Source: Himantopus leucocephalus (Eukaryota; Chordata; Aves; Charadriiformes; Recurvirostridae). From it: DNA of 64,000 nt. The number at the start of each line of letters is the position of its first letter. Position 1 is the first letter of the stretch. The notes under the pieces are model-generated. The model was not told where the DNA came from, ran no database searches, and saw nothing but the letters and a program-made list of their open reading frames with translations. This document shows, piece by piece, positions 11,151 through 24,324 of this stretch. The position numbers were made by a program, and so were the translations under genes. The stretch lies in the NCBI GenBank assembly GCA_003993805.1, contig RSEF01000001.1:59104806-59168805 (forward strand). The letters are read 5' to 3'.

Positions 11151-13789
11151 CCATGGTGCCCTGCTATGTTTGGGCAGAGCATTAGACAAGACCTGCCAAC
11201 TCTACCTACACCCTACAGAGAAGCCCTGACCCTTGGACAGAGCCCACCAGTGGGACAGCTGGTTCACTGCACACGTGTGCATTACTGCCATGTTGGCTGG
11301 AGCCGACGAGCACTCTGTGAGCAGCAGAGAGTGGCTCTGCCAAAGGTTTTGCTCCTTTCCCGTCCCATACACAGGTGCAGACACACACACACACACAGAG
11401 GTACCCCCAGCAGCAGCTATCCTAAGCTGATCTGGGCTTGGAGTCCAGGCAGGACTGCCAAGGGCCCAGCTGAGGCCATCTGGGCTGCAAGTCATCTCTG
11501 TGCAAAAGGAGTACAATCAGACCTGAGTGTGGATAGAGAGAGAGGTAACCTTGAAATCAGCAATTTGGGAAGGAGAGAGGCAGCTATGTATTTGTCAACC
11601 CTATCTAGCAAAGAAGGGTTAAGCCAAGGACTGCTTTCTTGGGAGCATGGCCGTAGGGAGATAAAATCCTCCCCTTCTCTCAGCCCTGATGGACCTCAGG
11701 CGCACCTATTTTTCAAAGATTTGTCTGTCATTTTGTGCCTAAATATGTCAACACTAAGCAGATCTTGTGCCATTCCCTTTCTGCAGCCTAAAAGTAGGAG
11801 AACAGGCATGACAGAGGCAGTCTTGGAGACATAAGATGAAGCTAAGGCTCTCAGCAGGTTGCAAAAGGTCTTTTGTGGCACATGTAAGTCCACACGTGGA
11901 ATGACTTCTTGCAGTCTGTAATTAGCAGGATGACTTCATATGTGTATTCAAATGTGTGTGTACCGTGTAGTTACCTCTGTTATAAGGGGAGTAAGTAATA
12001 AGCCTGTTAATTAGGTTCTTTGACACTTTCCATTATAAAAGTCTTCAGGCCTGTTCCCTGAGAAAACCCAACATCTCCATGTTTTGCAACAGGCATTTGA
12101 AAGTCAGCAGGGAAAAAACCCTGAGGCTAAGGACATGATTTTTACTTTGGCCCATCAAATTTCATTCACTCTTAACTGCATTATAAACTGTTAAATAATC
12201 ATCATTTCTTTTCTGTCACTTTCTTGCAGAAATCCTGGCAGACAGCCCAAACAGCATCTGAGCATAAACGTTTTAAGAGCTAAGCCCATCAACCCAGTAA
12301 ATCAGTGGGGATATCCCCACCAGTACCGCAGTCAGTATAAGGAGCACCTCAGCTTTGGCAGAGCAAGGGAAAGGCAAAAGTCCGATCAGGCTGCCCACAA
12401 AACATGGACAAACCATCCAGGTTCTCCTCTGTCTTTTAAATGCACCCCACTGCGCAAAGGTCGCTTGCACTCCACCATTTAGGATGCAGAAGAAAAGGAA
12501 ACCAGTTTGAGCTGTCATAACTGTCTGTGGAACAAGTACGGGTTAGTCACTGGGTTGAGCAGTCAGACTCGGTGCTGAAGGCTCAGCATGCATAAGAATG
12601 AACAATACATTTCTACAGAAAAGACTCTGGGTTTTCCCCTTAAAAGCAAAACAAAACACGCACACAGAAAACACATAAAGCAAACTACACTACAGGAACT
12701 TTATTTAGGTTGAAATATTAGGAAATGGCAGGTTTACGGTTTCCTTTTCAGCCTTTCTTCCACCCCACTTGTGTGTGGACATTTTGATTCAAGTATTAAT
12801 TAATGAGTGCGTGCAACTGTCTCCATGGGGTCCCTGCCTCAATCCTTGTACTGCAAAGAAACTTGAAGGAGCAGAATTAAGGTGGCCCAGAAAATAAGAC
12901 TAGCATTTCCTAGCTTGACTTCACAAGATAAAAATGAAATCACTGTTCTTTTATTTTCTGTATGTAATTGCTTATACAGCTTGAATGTGCATGAACTCTT
13001 ATAAAACCAATAAAAGGGCCAAGAAAGCATCAGGGAAGATGGAGAAAGAGCTATCCCTGAATCACCAAGCTCTGGCAGAGAAGAGAATAATAAAGAAACG
13101 GCAACGGACAGCGAACCAATCAACCAATGTAGAGATTATGCAATCCCATTTTATGACGAAAGAAGCAGCACTGACCTTGCCAAGGGGTTGAACAAGGCAA
13201 AGAAAGTAGAAGCCAAATTGGAAGGGAGCATTGGAGAGAGGTGAAAGATGGTGAAGCCGGCAGGTTCCTCATGGTCATGGTGCCCAGAAAGTGAGAGAAA
13301 AGGAAGGTGCTAATCAGGCAGATTACGCTGCAGGCAGGTTTCTCACGTTGCAGCAATATGCTTGTGACAGGCTAAGGGAGAGAGAGGGCTGGTCTGCATG
13401 GGAGGTATGGACAGGACCAAGCTGGTCTGGCCTGTGTAACCGTAGTGTAGAGCACGAGGGTGGGAGTAGGTGGCATGGGGACATCAAGCCGGTTATGATC
13501 CAGATGCCATCTAGCCACATTAGCCCAGCAGGGCTAAGATGAGAGCTGAGGCAGCTTGCCAGGCTCACGCAGCTGCCTTGCACCACGCTGTGCTGCTGGG
13601 TCCCTGTGGCGCTGCTCTGCACAGCATGGATTTGCCATCTCAAGCTTACGCCAGCACAGGCAACGCGTAGCCGGGTTTCACAGGGCAAACTTGCCCTAAG
13701 CAGCTGCAGCAGCTGTGCAGAGCGCAGATGCTCTCTCCCCAAATGCCCAGGAGTGAAGGGCCCCACGTGCTGGCAGTAATCTTGTCCTG
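11151..13789. other. Intronic sequence with a short CA repeat, no gene seen
   Basis: A 222-codon plus-strand frame at 11166-11834 has no domain, signal peptide or low-complexity bias and is treated as chance in GC-rich DNA. The region 11900-12230 is AT-rich and unique. No other structure was found. Confidence 0.5.
11380..11397. repeat. Short (CA)n microsatellite
   Basis: About nine uninterrupted AC units between gtgcag and gaggta. Confidence 0.9.
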
Positions 13790-13890
13790 TGCTTACTTTG
13801 TGACCTTAAGCAAGCCACTGAAGCTTTCTGAAGCTCAGTTTTCCCTCTACAAAAGGCTCTTAATAATCCATCCCATGTTGCGAGGGGGAT
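13790..13890 (+). mobile_element. MIR-type SINE remnant
   Basis: The plus strand reads ctttgtgaccttaagcaagc, then a variant of cacttaacctctctg, then ctcagttttccctctacaaaa, then ttaataatccatcccatg and ttgcgaggg. This follows the MIR consensus in order: tgtgaccttgggcaagtcac, ctcagtttcctcatctgtaaaa, aataatacctacctc, and the ttgtgagg stretch. It is one of the best-preserved MIR fossils here. The tRNA-like head is not recognisable. Confidence 0.75.
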
Positions 13891-15508
13891 GAACAGGGAC
13901 CTAACAGCTGGGAGCAATGACAAAAGCCAGTATAGTAAGGAGGTGCCCCAGCTTATCCACCCCAGAGGAAATCGTGCAGCTCAGGGCTGCACCTACAACA
14001 CCCTCACACCCCACATCAGAGGAAGGAGCTTTGCTGTAGAAAGGTGATGGTTACTGCAGAGTGGCCATGCACACCGGCAGTCAGCAGTGGAAATTGTGCT
14101 GATTAATGACAGAGCGGCAATACAGCAGGTCAGGCATGTGGATCAACAGCTGTAAAAGGAACAGCAGGATTTTATATGGCACTCGCTAAGGACTAGTTTG
14201 GGATCAGGAGATTAACTGAAGCTTGAGAGCACATTCTTGGGTCCTCTCCAGCTGCTCTGGAAGCTGAAGTGGCACAAGTGACCAGGCAGCTGTCTTTTCT
14301 GAAGATACCTTTCCTGAAAGAGGGAGCACAGAGATGCTTGAACTGGCACAGCGGTGCTCAGCCCTTCCCCTTCCAGCCTTCAGGAAGCAGACCCATCTCA
14401 CCTCCCATGCTCAACATAAAGCTCAATCAGCTGAGGCCCCAGGCCGTAGCTCTCCCTCATGGCTCTGAAGCAGCCCTTCTGCCACCCCAGGACCCCAGGC
14501 AGTAGGTCACCACACACACAGGTGAGATGCGGGTGGGAGAGAGGCTGCAACTGCTTCTCCTGTCCTGCCCTCCTCGGAGCCCTCCTCCAAGGATGCTCCC
14601 CAGCTGTGGCTGAGAGCTGTGGCTCACCAACACGGTGCTGTCTTGCACAAGGAAATGGAGGGAGCTTCTGAGACCTGGGCAGGAGAAACAGCCTTGGAGA
14701 AGGACCGGCTGATCAGCAGTCCCCAGTGACAAGACAGGCACTGTGGTGGGGTGGCCTGCCGGGTGCAGAGCAGCCCCACGGCCAGCGCAAGGCACGTACA
14801 GGTGCAAATTTGCCTCAGTGCCAACTTTAGCCCTGCCTGCTTTTCTGCTGTGCCAAGAATATCCAGTAAGCCAGGCCTTACCCCTCTTGCGACAGAAAAG
14901 ATCGTGCTTACGACTGAACATTTATCCCTTCCAGTCTGCTGATTATTTCACCAGGCAACCTTAACGTTCCATTAATATCAGTCTTTGTGGAGCTAAATAT
15001 ATACACTAAGCACATATACAAATACATATAAATACGTCTCTATCTAGCAGAGAATCCAATTAAGTGAATATGTTACGCCTTAGCAATTAATGAATTCAAC
15101 AAGCTGAGCTGCCTCTTGCATATGATTAAAGTTCAAGCAATATCAATCACAACAGCAAAAAGATTCCAGATTTTCCTACGTGCTATCTACAAAGAGATTG
15201 TTAACACTTAAATCAATGGGCAAATTCAAGTGTGTTTGCAAACCTCGGGAAACTTATCTTCCCAATGACATACAGGCTGTCCTTCAACTCTCAGTAGCCT
15301 GTTCTTGCATGCAGCATCTCAGACCATTCCTGCCTTCTTATATATCTTCCTGCAGCATTTTCTGGATGGCAGGTCTGTAAAAATGCTGGTGTCCTACGGG
15401 TCAAAATAAAGCAAATTCCATGACTTAATGGAGCTGCCTCTCTAATCACTTGTCTGGTACAAATGCTTTCTTTCTCTTTGTGTTCAGTTGCCAATATTTG
15501 TTTATGTT

Positions 15509-15552
15509 TATATATGTGTGAGTGTGTGTTTGTGTGCACACGTGTGCGTGTG
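15509..15552. repeat. Imperfect (TG)n microsatellite
   Basis: Alternating pyrimidine-purine sequence (tatatatgtgtgagtgtgtg… then gcacacgtgtgcgtgtg) with several interruptions. Such tracts can form Z-DNA. No function is implied by the sequence alone. Confidence 0.8.
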
Positions 15553-18500
15553 TTCTCTTGTACATTAATCTTTTTCCAGGACAAGGCTTTTTTGTGCAGT
15601 TTCTGCCTCTAAGCAATAGACAATACCAAGCCCTCTAGGGACTGCTCATTCCCTCCTTCTCTCACAATACCCCTCCCTCTGCATTCATAAAACATTCCCC
15701 AGGGGCAAGTTCTACATAAATAAATATTTAAGTAGCCATTAAACCGCAGAAGATGCAGAAAAGCACACGAGGGACTTGGCTGCAGTATTCAGGGCACAGA
15801 GGGGAAAGAACAGAGGCATGGCTTGGAGGGTTGGGAGAAGACAAATGATGACAAGAGTTTGAACTGGAAACACAACCATCCCCTTCTCTTTCCTGACCCA
15901 GCCAGCACAGCAGGTTGGTTTTTACCCTGAGACCAGAGCTGATCTAATACAGGTCTGTGTTAGTACAGCTGCATAAATCCAAAAATCAAGAACGTGCTTT
16001 ATTGGGAGGCTAGCAGAGGAAAGAGCCTTTAACTGAGACACTAAAGACACAGCTAAATAACTGTACTTCTAATGCTGAGTCTTTTTTATTTTAGCTGCTC
16101 TATTGTTCTCCTAGTTTGTTGTCACACTCCAGAAAGAGTCCTCAAACGCCCAGAAGCAGGTTGGAGGTTCCTTTCTGGGGACCGGTTGGGGCTGTCACAG
16201 ACAGAGGCCAGGCCTGAGCCCCAGTGCTGGTTTCTCCTTTGCCCCCCGAGCTGGGTAACAAGAGGGACAGCTGGCCGCCCTCCAAAAGCCTGCAGCCACT
16301 CACCCACCCTCATCCCTGCTACGTGCCTCAGCAGAGGCTGTTATCGTATTGCAGGCTCCTTCCAGGCTCACCAGCTTGTGGATCTTATACCCATTCGTGT
16401 CTACAACCATGGCACTACAGATTTCACAAGTCTCTATGAGATATTAAAGAACGAAGTTTGGATCTTTTCTAGACTACTTGAAAAACATTGGTTTGAAAGT
16501 GGGTCTTATAGGGAGTAGGGCATAAAATTGGCCATTTATGCCACCTATGTAAGACGGCAGTTTGAGGGGTAAGAGCCATATAAAATATGCCATACCCCAG
16601 GAAACCACACACTGTTTGTATGCTTCCCAACATATCCAGAAGAGCTAAAAAGCCTTGAGCAAATTCAGTCAAGAGCCAGTTTCTTGCAGAGCTGTGGGAG
16701 CACACTCTGGCATACACACAGAGCCCACAGCAGGCACCAGCAGACTTGATGGACCACTTGCATGGTCAGAGTAGGACATTTTTTGTGCACTGGCATGCAG
16801 CTGTCAGAGGGTGATGCTTCAGAGAGATTTGGAGATCTTTCCTTTAGGAGTATGTCCCGAATTTTTTCACTTCCCCAGAGAGCCAAAAAGGTCAACGAAG
16901 GCCCCCTTTCAGGTTTACTGGTTTTATTTTCTCCTCTAGGTACAAAGATGCTGGCTGCTATTTGAGTTGTGGTAGGAAGGAAGCCGTCAATGACAGCTTT
17001 GGGTCCAAAGTGAATGCAACCAGCCAAAGCCACTTCTCTTTCTTTCAGCAATTTCTGCAGGTTTTCTTCACCTCACCAGGGTGTTTTTATCACCATTTTA
17101 CCCTGTTCCACATCAGTGTCCTTTGGGAAAGGGAGACACCTTGGGGAAAAAGCTCCTTATTGATAATGAGCTCTGTATGTAGACACCAAAAAACCCAGCC
17201 TTTGCACATAGGCATACAAGTGTGCTCAACAGGAATGAGAGAGGGGATGGTTTCTTACCTGAACTCTGCAATAAGTATAAAGAAATGTATTTCCTTCCCT
17301 AGGCAGCCTTTTTGCCTCACAGGGAGAAGTGCCCTGTCTCTCAGACGTTTGAGGAGTGAGAAGAGCTAGCAATATCCACCAGAGCAGTCGATGGAGGTGC
17401 CCTGTCAGTGCGGTGTGTACCACTGAACATGAGAGACCGGCCCATTCCTTCCATCCATTCCCACTTCTCTCTAAGCAGACGGGAAAAAGAAAACACCCTT
17501 CCCACAAATAGTCATCTAGATGTCAAAGTATAACTGCATTTGCGCAGTTGGGATCCCTTGGGATTTTTCACCCCACACAGCCGTCACAGCTGATGATTCC
17601 CCAAAGTGGCTGCTGCATTGTCAGGCTCCTTGCAGTTTGCTTTCTCTATGGCATCAAGCTCTTCCACCCATCACCTTCTCCTGTCTGTGATTACCACTGC
17701 CTGTCAGCACTGCAGTAAATACGTGTATATTTCCGGGTCTCTCATTTCTCACTTTACAGAACTCTCTCTCCCAAAAAATGCAGACACTAATAGAACAAAA
17801 AGGAATTTTTGACCGGCTTACCTGCTCCACTCACTATGCATGAAACTACCTGCATCTAAGAACTTTTTTCTCCTTCCTGCAGGAGGCTGTTGCACTTCTG
17901 CGACTGTGACATTGTAAAGCTGTTGTCATAGGTGCCCATGATCTTATAGGTTAAGAAAAAGTCACGTCTTATATGAGAGCTGGACAAGATATCTCTAAAA
18001 CACAGATGTCTGATGACATACAGCAAGCAGCACAGCAGGCCTGAGTGAAGGGGAGCTCCATGCTCCAACTCCTGGGTGTAGGAAAGCAAACCCTGCTGCT
18101 GGACAGACTGGCTTTTTGGAGGTGGAGGGGAACACAGCCAGGATCCTGACTCCGCATTGTCATCAAGGATGCAGGTCTGAGGTATGGGATTAGGGGCCAG
18201 GTCTGTTGACCTTCACAGAATATCATGGCCCTGCTCTCTCCCTTACTCTAACATCTTTTCACTTTGGCTGTGACAAACGCCTCTCAGCCCTCCATCCCCT
18301 GCACACCCATTCAAAAGGCTGTTTCAGAGATCATTTGCCTGATATAATTTTTCCCCTTTCTTTTTGGTCTTCCTTTGCCTCCCTTGTCAGCTGCATCAAG
18401 TGCCTCTTTTCCAAGCCACTTGATGCCTCTAATCCCTCAGTCAGTAACAAGATGTGAATGCTGACCTGCTCCACTTTCTTCAGTAGCTTTTCAGAGACCC

Positions 18501-19259
18501 ACATAGCTTTCTTCAATTTTGGCCTTCTTCCTCAGGGAGGTCCCATGAATACCAGTGAAGTTATGTCATTGCTTTTCTTCATACCCAACCCTAAGTCTCT
18601 CTTTTGCCCAGGTAGCTGCAGGTAATTTGCAACAGTCAGGCTGCTGCTATGCTAAGATTATAGTCCACAAAACTTAGAAATCCTCACCCATTTTCCCCTC
18701 ATATTCCCCTAGCAGATAAATGAAAAAATGTTCGCTGCCATCAGTGGATAAAAATACACCATCTCTTTACAGACTTTCCCTAAAGCATGCACAGCAAGAA
18801 AATCCTGGATATTTACTACTGGTTTTAACTTGCCTGTGTTCCCTGTGCATTGACTCTCTCACATGTCTGCGTGACTATGTTTTCTCAGCTGATACTTACA
18901 GTAAGTGTTTAGTGGCTATGGCCATCATCTTGGTCTCTCTGTGCAGCTCCCAGCACAATGGGGCACTGGTTAATGGCAGGCCTTTTCAGAGACTACAGCA
19001 ACACAAATAATCAAAATAACCATAAGCTTGTTCTGCACAGTTCATGAATCAACCTAACCAGAGCTGCTTTTTTTGCAAGACAGAGAATGATAGCCATATT
19101 GCAACCCAAGTGCTATTCATTACAGTCGTTGTCTCTCTAATTACCCCTCCATTCTCACCTGTTTCCTAAACCGCTGGTTAGAATAGCTTTGCACTGATGA
19201 ACAGCTGCCACATCTCATCCCAAGGAGGTACGGCTGCATCTCTACAGAGGGCAAAGTGA

Positions 19260-19288
19260 TCTCTGTGAATAGAGCTCATTCACAGAGA
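19260..19288. other. Perfect inverted repeat, 11-bp stem and 7-nt loop
   Basis: ctctgtgaat (19261-19270) is repeated as attcacagag (19278-19287) around the loop agagctc. The flanking t and a extend the stem to 11 bp. No known RNA family is recognised. Confidence 0.7.
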
Positions 19289-20334
19289 GCTCATGGACCC
19301 CCTAGGATAAAGGAAAATAGGAGGTCTGCAGTCTCACAGATTTGCCTCTGCCTGACCACCACAAGATCATAGAGATGTGGGAAGTCTGTCTTGAATTTAT
19401 TTAAGTCATTTATATATATTTAATCACAAATGAAAAAATAGCAGAAACCCAAGAAATGGATTTCTATTTTCTTCCATTCATACCTCAAAAGCCTCTCTCC
19501 CCATTCCTTCTTCCCCCTGTCCCAGCACAAAACACACCCTTTAAGACACTAGCTGCTCACTCCATACATTTGATGGAATCTGATTAAACTCCCCGATAAT
19601 AACCTTGCAAGGCAGAGCCAAACTTGCAGCAGTACAGGGTGTTCTCATCATTGGCTCCCAAAAATAGTTCCTTGCCAGTAAGAGTCAATCGGTTCAGGCT
19701 TTGCCAACCTGCACTTCTACTGTGCCCCCCCATGCCAGGGGCTGCTGACACAACTTGTCCCCTCCAGAAGAGTTGTGAAGCTCAAAATACAGCCAAGAGT
19801 TGTGTTTTGGTTTCTGAAAATACCTCAGTTTTGCAATATTAATGTAAACCAGGCTTCCATGGGTCCTCCCTGTCTCCACTCCCTGGTATAAAGGAGATAT
19901 GGGAGTCCTGGACTGCAATAGCTGTGAGACAGTGTTTGTGGACTTTGGTCTATGTCTTCCACAACCTCCTAAGACCTAGTGGCAATGATCATCCTGGGAT
20001 AGCTATTTTAGCTTTGTTTCATCAACACCTGCTGCAAGGACTCAGCACAACTGGCTGCAAAGAGGACACAGAGGATGAGGAACATGCAGCTTAAGGGAGC
20101 ATCCAATTGCAGACAAGCAGATCTAAAGGGATTTGGAAGGAAGACAACAGGGAGGAGAAAAGAAGGTCCCGGGACTAAAGCAAACAAAAAAGGGGTCTGT
20201 CACTATGCAAGGATGGAGCACAGCACTGTCAACAAGCCAAACCGAGCCCAAGAATGGGTCATTTTTGGGACATAAACCACTTCATTATGCCTTAGTACTG
20301 TTCATTTTGATATCTACATTGCAAAAATTTACCC

Positions 20335-20410
20335 CTGACGTCAAGCAGTGAACCTACTCTGAAGTCAATGGAATTGCAGCCACTTATGCCAGAGGTGAAT
20401 TTGGCTCCCA
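20335..20410. mobile_element. Possible old amniote interspersed repeat
   Basis: The words tgaagtcaatggaattgcag and ccagaggtgaatttggc resemble a repeat seen in turtles, crocodilians and birds (of the type gaagtcaatggagttacacc…gaatttggcc). I do not recall its family name with certainty. Similar but weaker text occurs near 25157-25195 and 51742-51790. Confidence 0.3.
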
Positions 20411-21528
20411 AAGAATTTTTCTATGCAATGATTTAGATAATGACCCTTCAAAGCTTATGTTGCGGCCATAGCATGAGAGAGGGAGAAAAAGGGCCAAAAA
20501 AGGCTACAACAGAATAGCCATCTGTCATACTCAAGTCTAGAGCTCAGCTAATGCAGGACGGCATAAAATAAGGGCAAGAAATACTGGACATTAATGAGGA
20601 CCCCTGGAGAAAATCTTACGCCCATCTAACGGTACGAAACAGTACAGATGTGTTAACACAGGCGCCTTTGTGCAAACTGCATCCCAGAATATTTTGCAAA
20701 GTTAAATACAAGACAGCAAATGGCATGCAGCATGAAGAATAGCTGGTGCACTGAGCAATCAAGAGGCTGTGCAAATGGCCATATAATTTCGCCTTTTAAA
20801 AGCAACTGCATAAAAGCTCATTCATCCATAAAAATGCTGTGTTTCTGTTTTCTCCTTCCTAGGAGCTTTCTTGCCTGCCCCCTTTATCGCCAACTACAGA
20901 CTTCAGATCTTCTCAAAAGAGTAAGAACAAACACCTGTCTTTCCATGCCCACTGTGGTGAATACACTTGGAAGTTAAAATTAGGAATGAATGGAATACAG
21001 TTTCAGGTATGGAAGGATACATTTGTTTCCCAGTTTCTTTGAGAAGGCAGAATCTGGCACTCTGGCATGCAGTGAAATCCAGACATCATTTTAAACACCA
21101 GGAGACTCAGCCCTCAAACTCTCTTCAGCCATGATGTCTGCAAGAATTTCCCGCCATCTTACAACAGCTAGTCAGACAGCAAGTTTACAAGCACCATTTG
21201 TTATGCTATAGTACAGGTATCGCTTCCTCATTGCCCCCAAGATCTCCCACTCTCTCCATATGCCTGTTTAGTTTATCTACGCATAGTGTGCAACATCTCC
21301 TTTAAACACTTTGAGACACTGACCTCTGGAAGGTGTTTTTGCAGTGCCTACTACAAGACACCATAATACTAACATGAAAAATGAGAGAGTTGAGTTCTGG
21401 AAGTCCAAGGGAACTACGGAAGCCCAGATGGAAGAGGACAGAAGGCATGTACAACAAGTCTAGAAGGGTGGAAGTTGGGGCAGTGTCCCAGACAGGCAAG
21501 ATAAATCACTGTGGATGTACGCTGGTAA

Positions 21529-21580
21529 TAGAAAGGTAGACAGATAGACAGACAGACATAGGCAGATATATACATACAGA
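21529..21580. repeat. Imperfect GACA/GATA tetranucleotide repeat
   Basis: The stretch gtagacagatagacagacag continues into tata/cata units and shows degenerate tetranucleotide periodicity. Confidence 0.75.
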
Positions 21581-22189
21581 AGACGCAGGTGAAAGAAAAA
21601 GGCAAGGCCCATGGTAAGGCCAAGTAAGGCAATAAATAGCAAAGTCTGGCTTTAAGGAAGAAATAGAAGAAATAATATGAAGCCTTTATCCCTCTTCCAG
21701 CGTTACAGATGCTGCGCAGAAGATGGCCTGCCAAACTTTCAACCTCACCTTGAAGACCTCAGCCGGCACGCAGCACACATTGTGAGTGGTTCCAACAACT
21801 CTTGGGCCTAAGTGGCCCCTTGGCCTAGGTGCACCCACTTGTTTTAAGTGGGAATGATTCCTTGTGAGCCTTGCTAACTTGCCCCTTTCCCCCTTCCCCC
21901 GTGACAGCCTCCAGTGCTGTTGTGTTGGCCATGGTCCAATGGAACTGTTCAAATAGACAGGAACCACCTGAATTTCCAACCACACAAACCCCATCATAGA
22001 AATGCTTCCTCCAGGGACCAAGTAAGAGCGCTGACACAGTCACTGATGCTGTCACTTAGTGCTGTAAAAGAGATTGCTGCAAATGGGGAAGCTCTGATAT
22101 TCAGAGTTCATTACCTGTTGTCCAGTCTCTTCCCCTTTCTCCCGAGTCCTCTCAATTTACAACTAAACAATCCCAATTCATTAAATCAC

Positions 22190-23240
22190 TGCTTGTATGT
22201 CTTATTTTCTACACCCCTGATTATTCTCACTGCTTCCCTTGGATTCATCCCAGTTTGTCCAGATCTTTCTTGAAGTGCTATCCATAGAACCGCACAGAGT
22301 TTTTCAGCCTTACCATCACCCAGCAGAGCACAGAGATTACATCATGCGCCTTGCAGGCTAAACTCCTATTTATACATCCAAATACAGCATTTGCCTCTTT
22401 CTCAACAACACACAATCATGTTCAGCTTGTGATCCTCTTTTATCCTCCCCCCAATCCTTTTCTGCAGAACTGTGATCTAGTTGATCTTTCTCTGTGCTGT
22501 ATTTATCTATTCCATTATTCCTGCCAAGGTACAATAGTTTGCGGTTGTGTCTATTGAATTACATCCCACTTTTTCAGAGTGCCTCTCCAATTTGCCAAGA
22601 TTATTATGAATTCTAACCCTGTTCTCCAACAAATTCACAGTCCCCCCAGCTTGCTGTCATCTTCAAATTTGATATGCAAATTTTCCATCCATCACCAAGG
22701 CTGTTAAAGAAAACATTGAACTGAACTGAGCACAGGACAGACCCTCACAAAACCCCAGTCCATGCTCCCTTCCATTTTGACATTCTTATTCATTTTGCAT
22801 GCATTTGTTATTAGCTCTCCTCGAGACCTTGCTCCTCTAGATTGCTAACAAAGTGTGATGAAAGAGATGGTAAAAACCTTACTGGAGTCAAAGCAGATGA
22901 CACCTTCTGTTTCACCTCTGTCCACAATGCCTGTTACCCTGTCATAGAAAGATATTAGATTGGTGTGACATGACTTGTTCTCAGCAAATCCTGGTGGGCT
23001 TTTACACGTCTCCTTGTTATTGTTCAGGTGCTGACAAGGAGTTTGGCTGATAATTCATTTCATATTTTTTCTGAGGATGAGGGTTAAGTAACAGTGATTC
23101 TATAAATCTGCAATTCCCAAGCACTTTTCCCCTCTGCCCCCAACCCCCCCCCTCCCCTTTTTTTAAAGACAGGCATTCATGTTTCTCCAGTGCCTGGCAG
23201 ATACTGCCTGGGTCAGCTTTACAGGTACAGATCCAATGCA
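22190..23240 (-). mobile_element. Ancient CR1 LINE fragment with decayed reverse-transcriptase domain
   Basis: The minus strand keeps the order of CR1 ORF2 reverse-transcriptase motifs, with stops and frame changes. At about 22905-22858 FDSSKVFTISF answers the family word LDFSKAFDTVSH. At about 22760-22690 a GVL*GSVL stretch followed by QFNVFFNSL answers GVPQGSVLGPxLFNIFINDL. At 22667-22656 the catalytic box reads FEDD (KFEDDSKLGG) in place of FADD. Further 3', words like DHKLN and an AxFGCINRS-like stretch follow. The fragment is roughly 1 kb, 5'- and 3'-truncated, and cannot be active. It lies sense to GRIN2B in the intron. Confidence 0.85.
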
Positions 23241-24324
23241 GTGCATTCACAGAACACCCTTTCTGTATATTTTCTTTGGAAAAGGGGGAAGGTTGGGTAT
23301 ATAAAGTGTTGCTGCAACAGGAGAAAGGAGGCTGTTACCTTGTCTCGGGAAACACGCACCCTTGCCCTTGTGCAAGTCTCCCTTGTCATGCTGACAGGAG
23401 AATAGAGACTGGTATTAACATGCACCACACCTCCTGTCCTACAGCCCTGGCCTGCGGCACATCCTGCCATTTCAGCCCTTGACAGCAGTTCAGCCACTGC
23501 ACCTTAGACCCCATCTGTAGCACCTCAACTATTTGTTCCTCCACACTTAATTTTGTCAATTATGCCTCTGTCCTGCTCAGCAGCATCCCCAGCTACTCAG
23601 TTCTGTTTACCCTGTACCACCCATGTGCTTAGCAGGGGCTGATGTTAAGATGATGGCCTGCACCTTCCCTGACATGACAGTTCTCACCCACTCTTCCTCC
23701 TCTTCCTTCTCCAGCTCCTCTGAGACTTTTCAACCCTGACTTCCTGCTCCCTCGTGCACCCACAGCTGTGTCAGTGCATCTTCCACCTCAATAAAGAGCA
23801 GTCAGTCCCAGGCAGGCAACGAGCTGTGCAACGTTTCAGGATGATAATCTGGGCCATGGAAACCCAGGAGATGACTTGAGGCCTGCTGCGCCTGTTTCAC
23901 TTGTAGCAGAGGACAGGCTGGACAACGGTGGTCAGGAAGCAACCCACTGGAGGAAGAAGGAGTCCGAACTGTGCCCTGGTGTGCCAAGTGGAAGTCAACA
24001 GCCCTGTGCTGGGAGCAGGCACAAGCTCTAGGCTGGAAGAAGTCGAGCAGCTGAGACCATTGGAGAAAGGAAGTTCCCCTAAAACTACTGAGAGAACAAT
24101 TAACTGGTATCCTGGGGAAACAGTGCTATTCCAGGGATGAGCTCTGATGGGCAAAATAGCTTTTTCATGTACTAAATACCATGTGCACTCTTCAGTGCAG
24201 ACAAGGACCCAGGTGCTCATCAATTATTGAGCTTGCTTGAAAAGGCATTTAGGAGAGTGCACAAGAGGCCAGTATGCAGCTTTACCTCAATCCCAGCTGG
24301 GCGGCTCTTAGAAACCCAGCCAGT

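Larger units (their letters stand above)
13891..22189. other. Intronic sequence, mostly unique, no gene seen
   Basis: About 8.3 kb without recognisable exons. 14200-14900 is GC-rich. 14950-15150 is AT-rich, with several TAAT-type words (aattaatgaattc, attaatatcag) and could be a conserved element. Further contents are a TG-rich repeat at 15509-15552, a hairpin at 19260-19288, a possible old repeat at 20335-20410 and a GACA/GATA repeat at 21529-21580. Confidence 0.5.

Noticed and set aside
11166..11834. 222-codon plus-strand open frame
   Set aside because: Lies in GC-rich DNA poor in stop codons, with overlapping frames on both strands, no recognised domain and no promoter or splice context.
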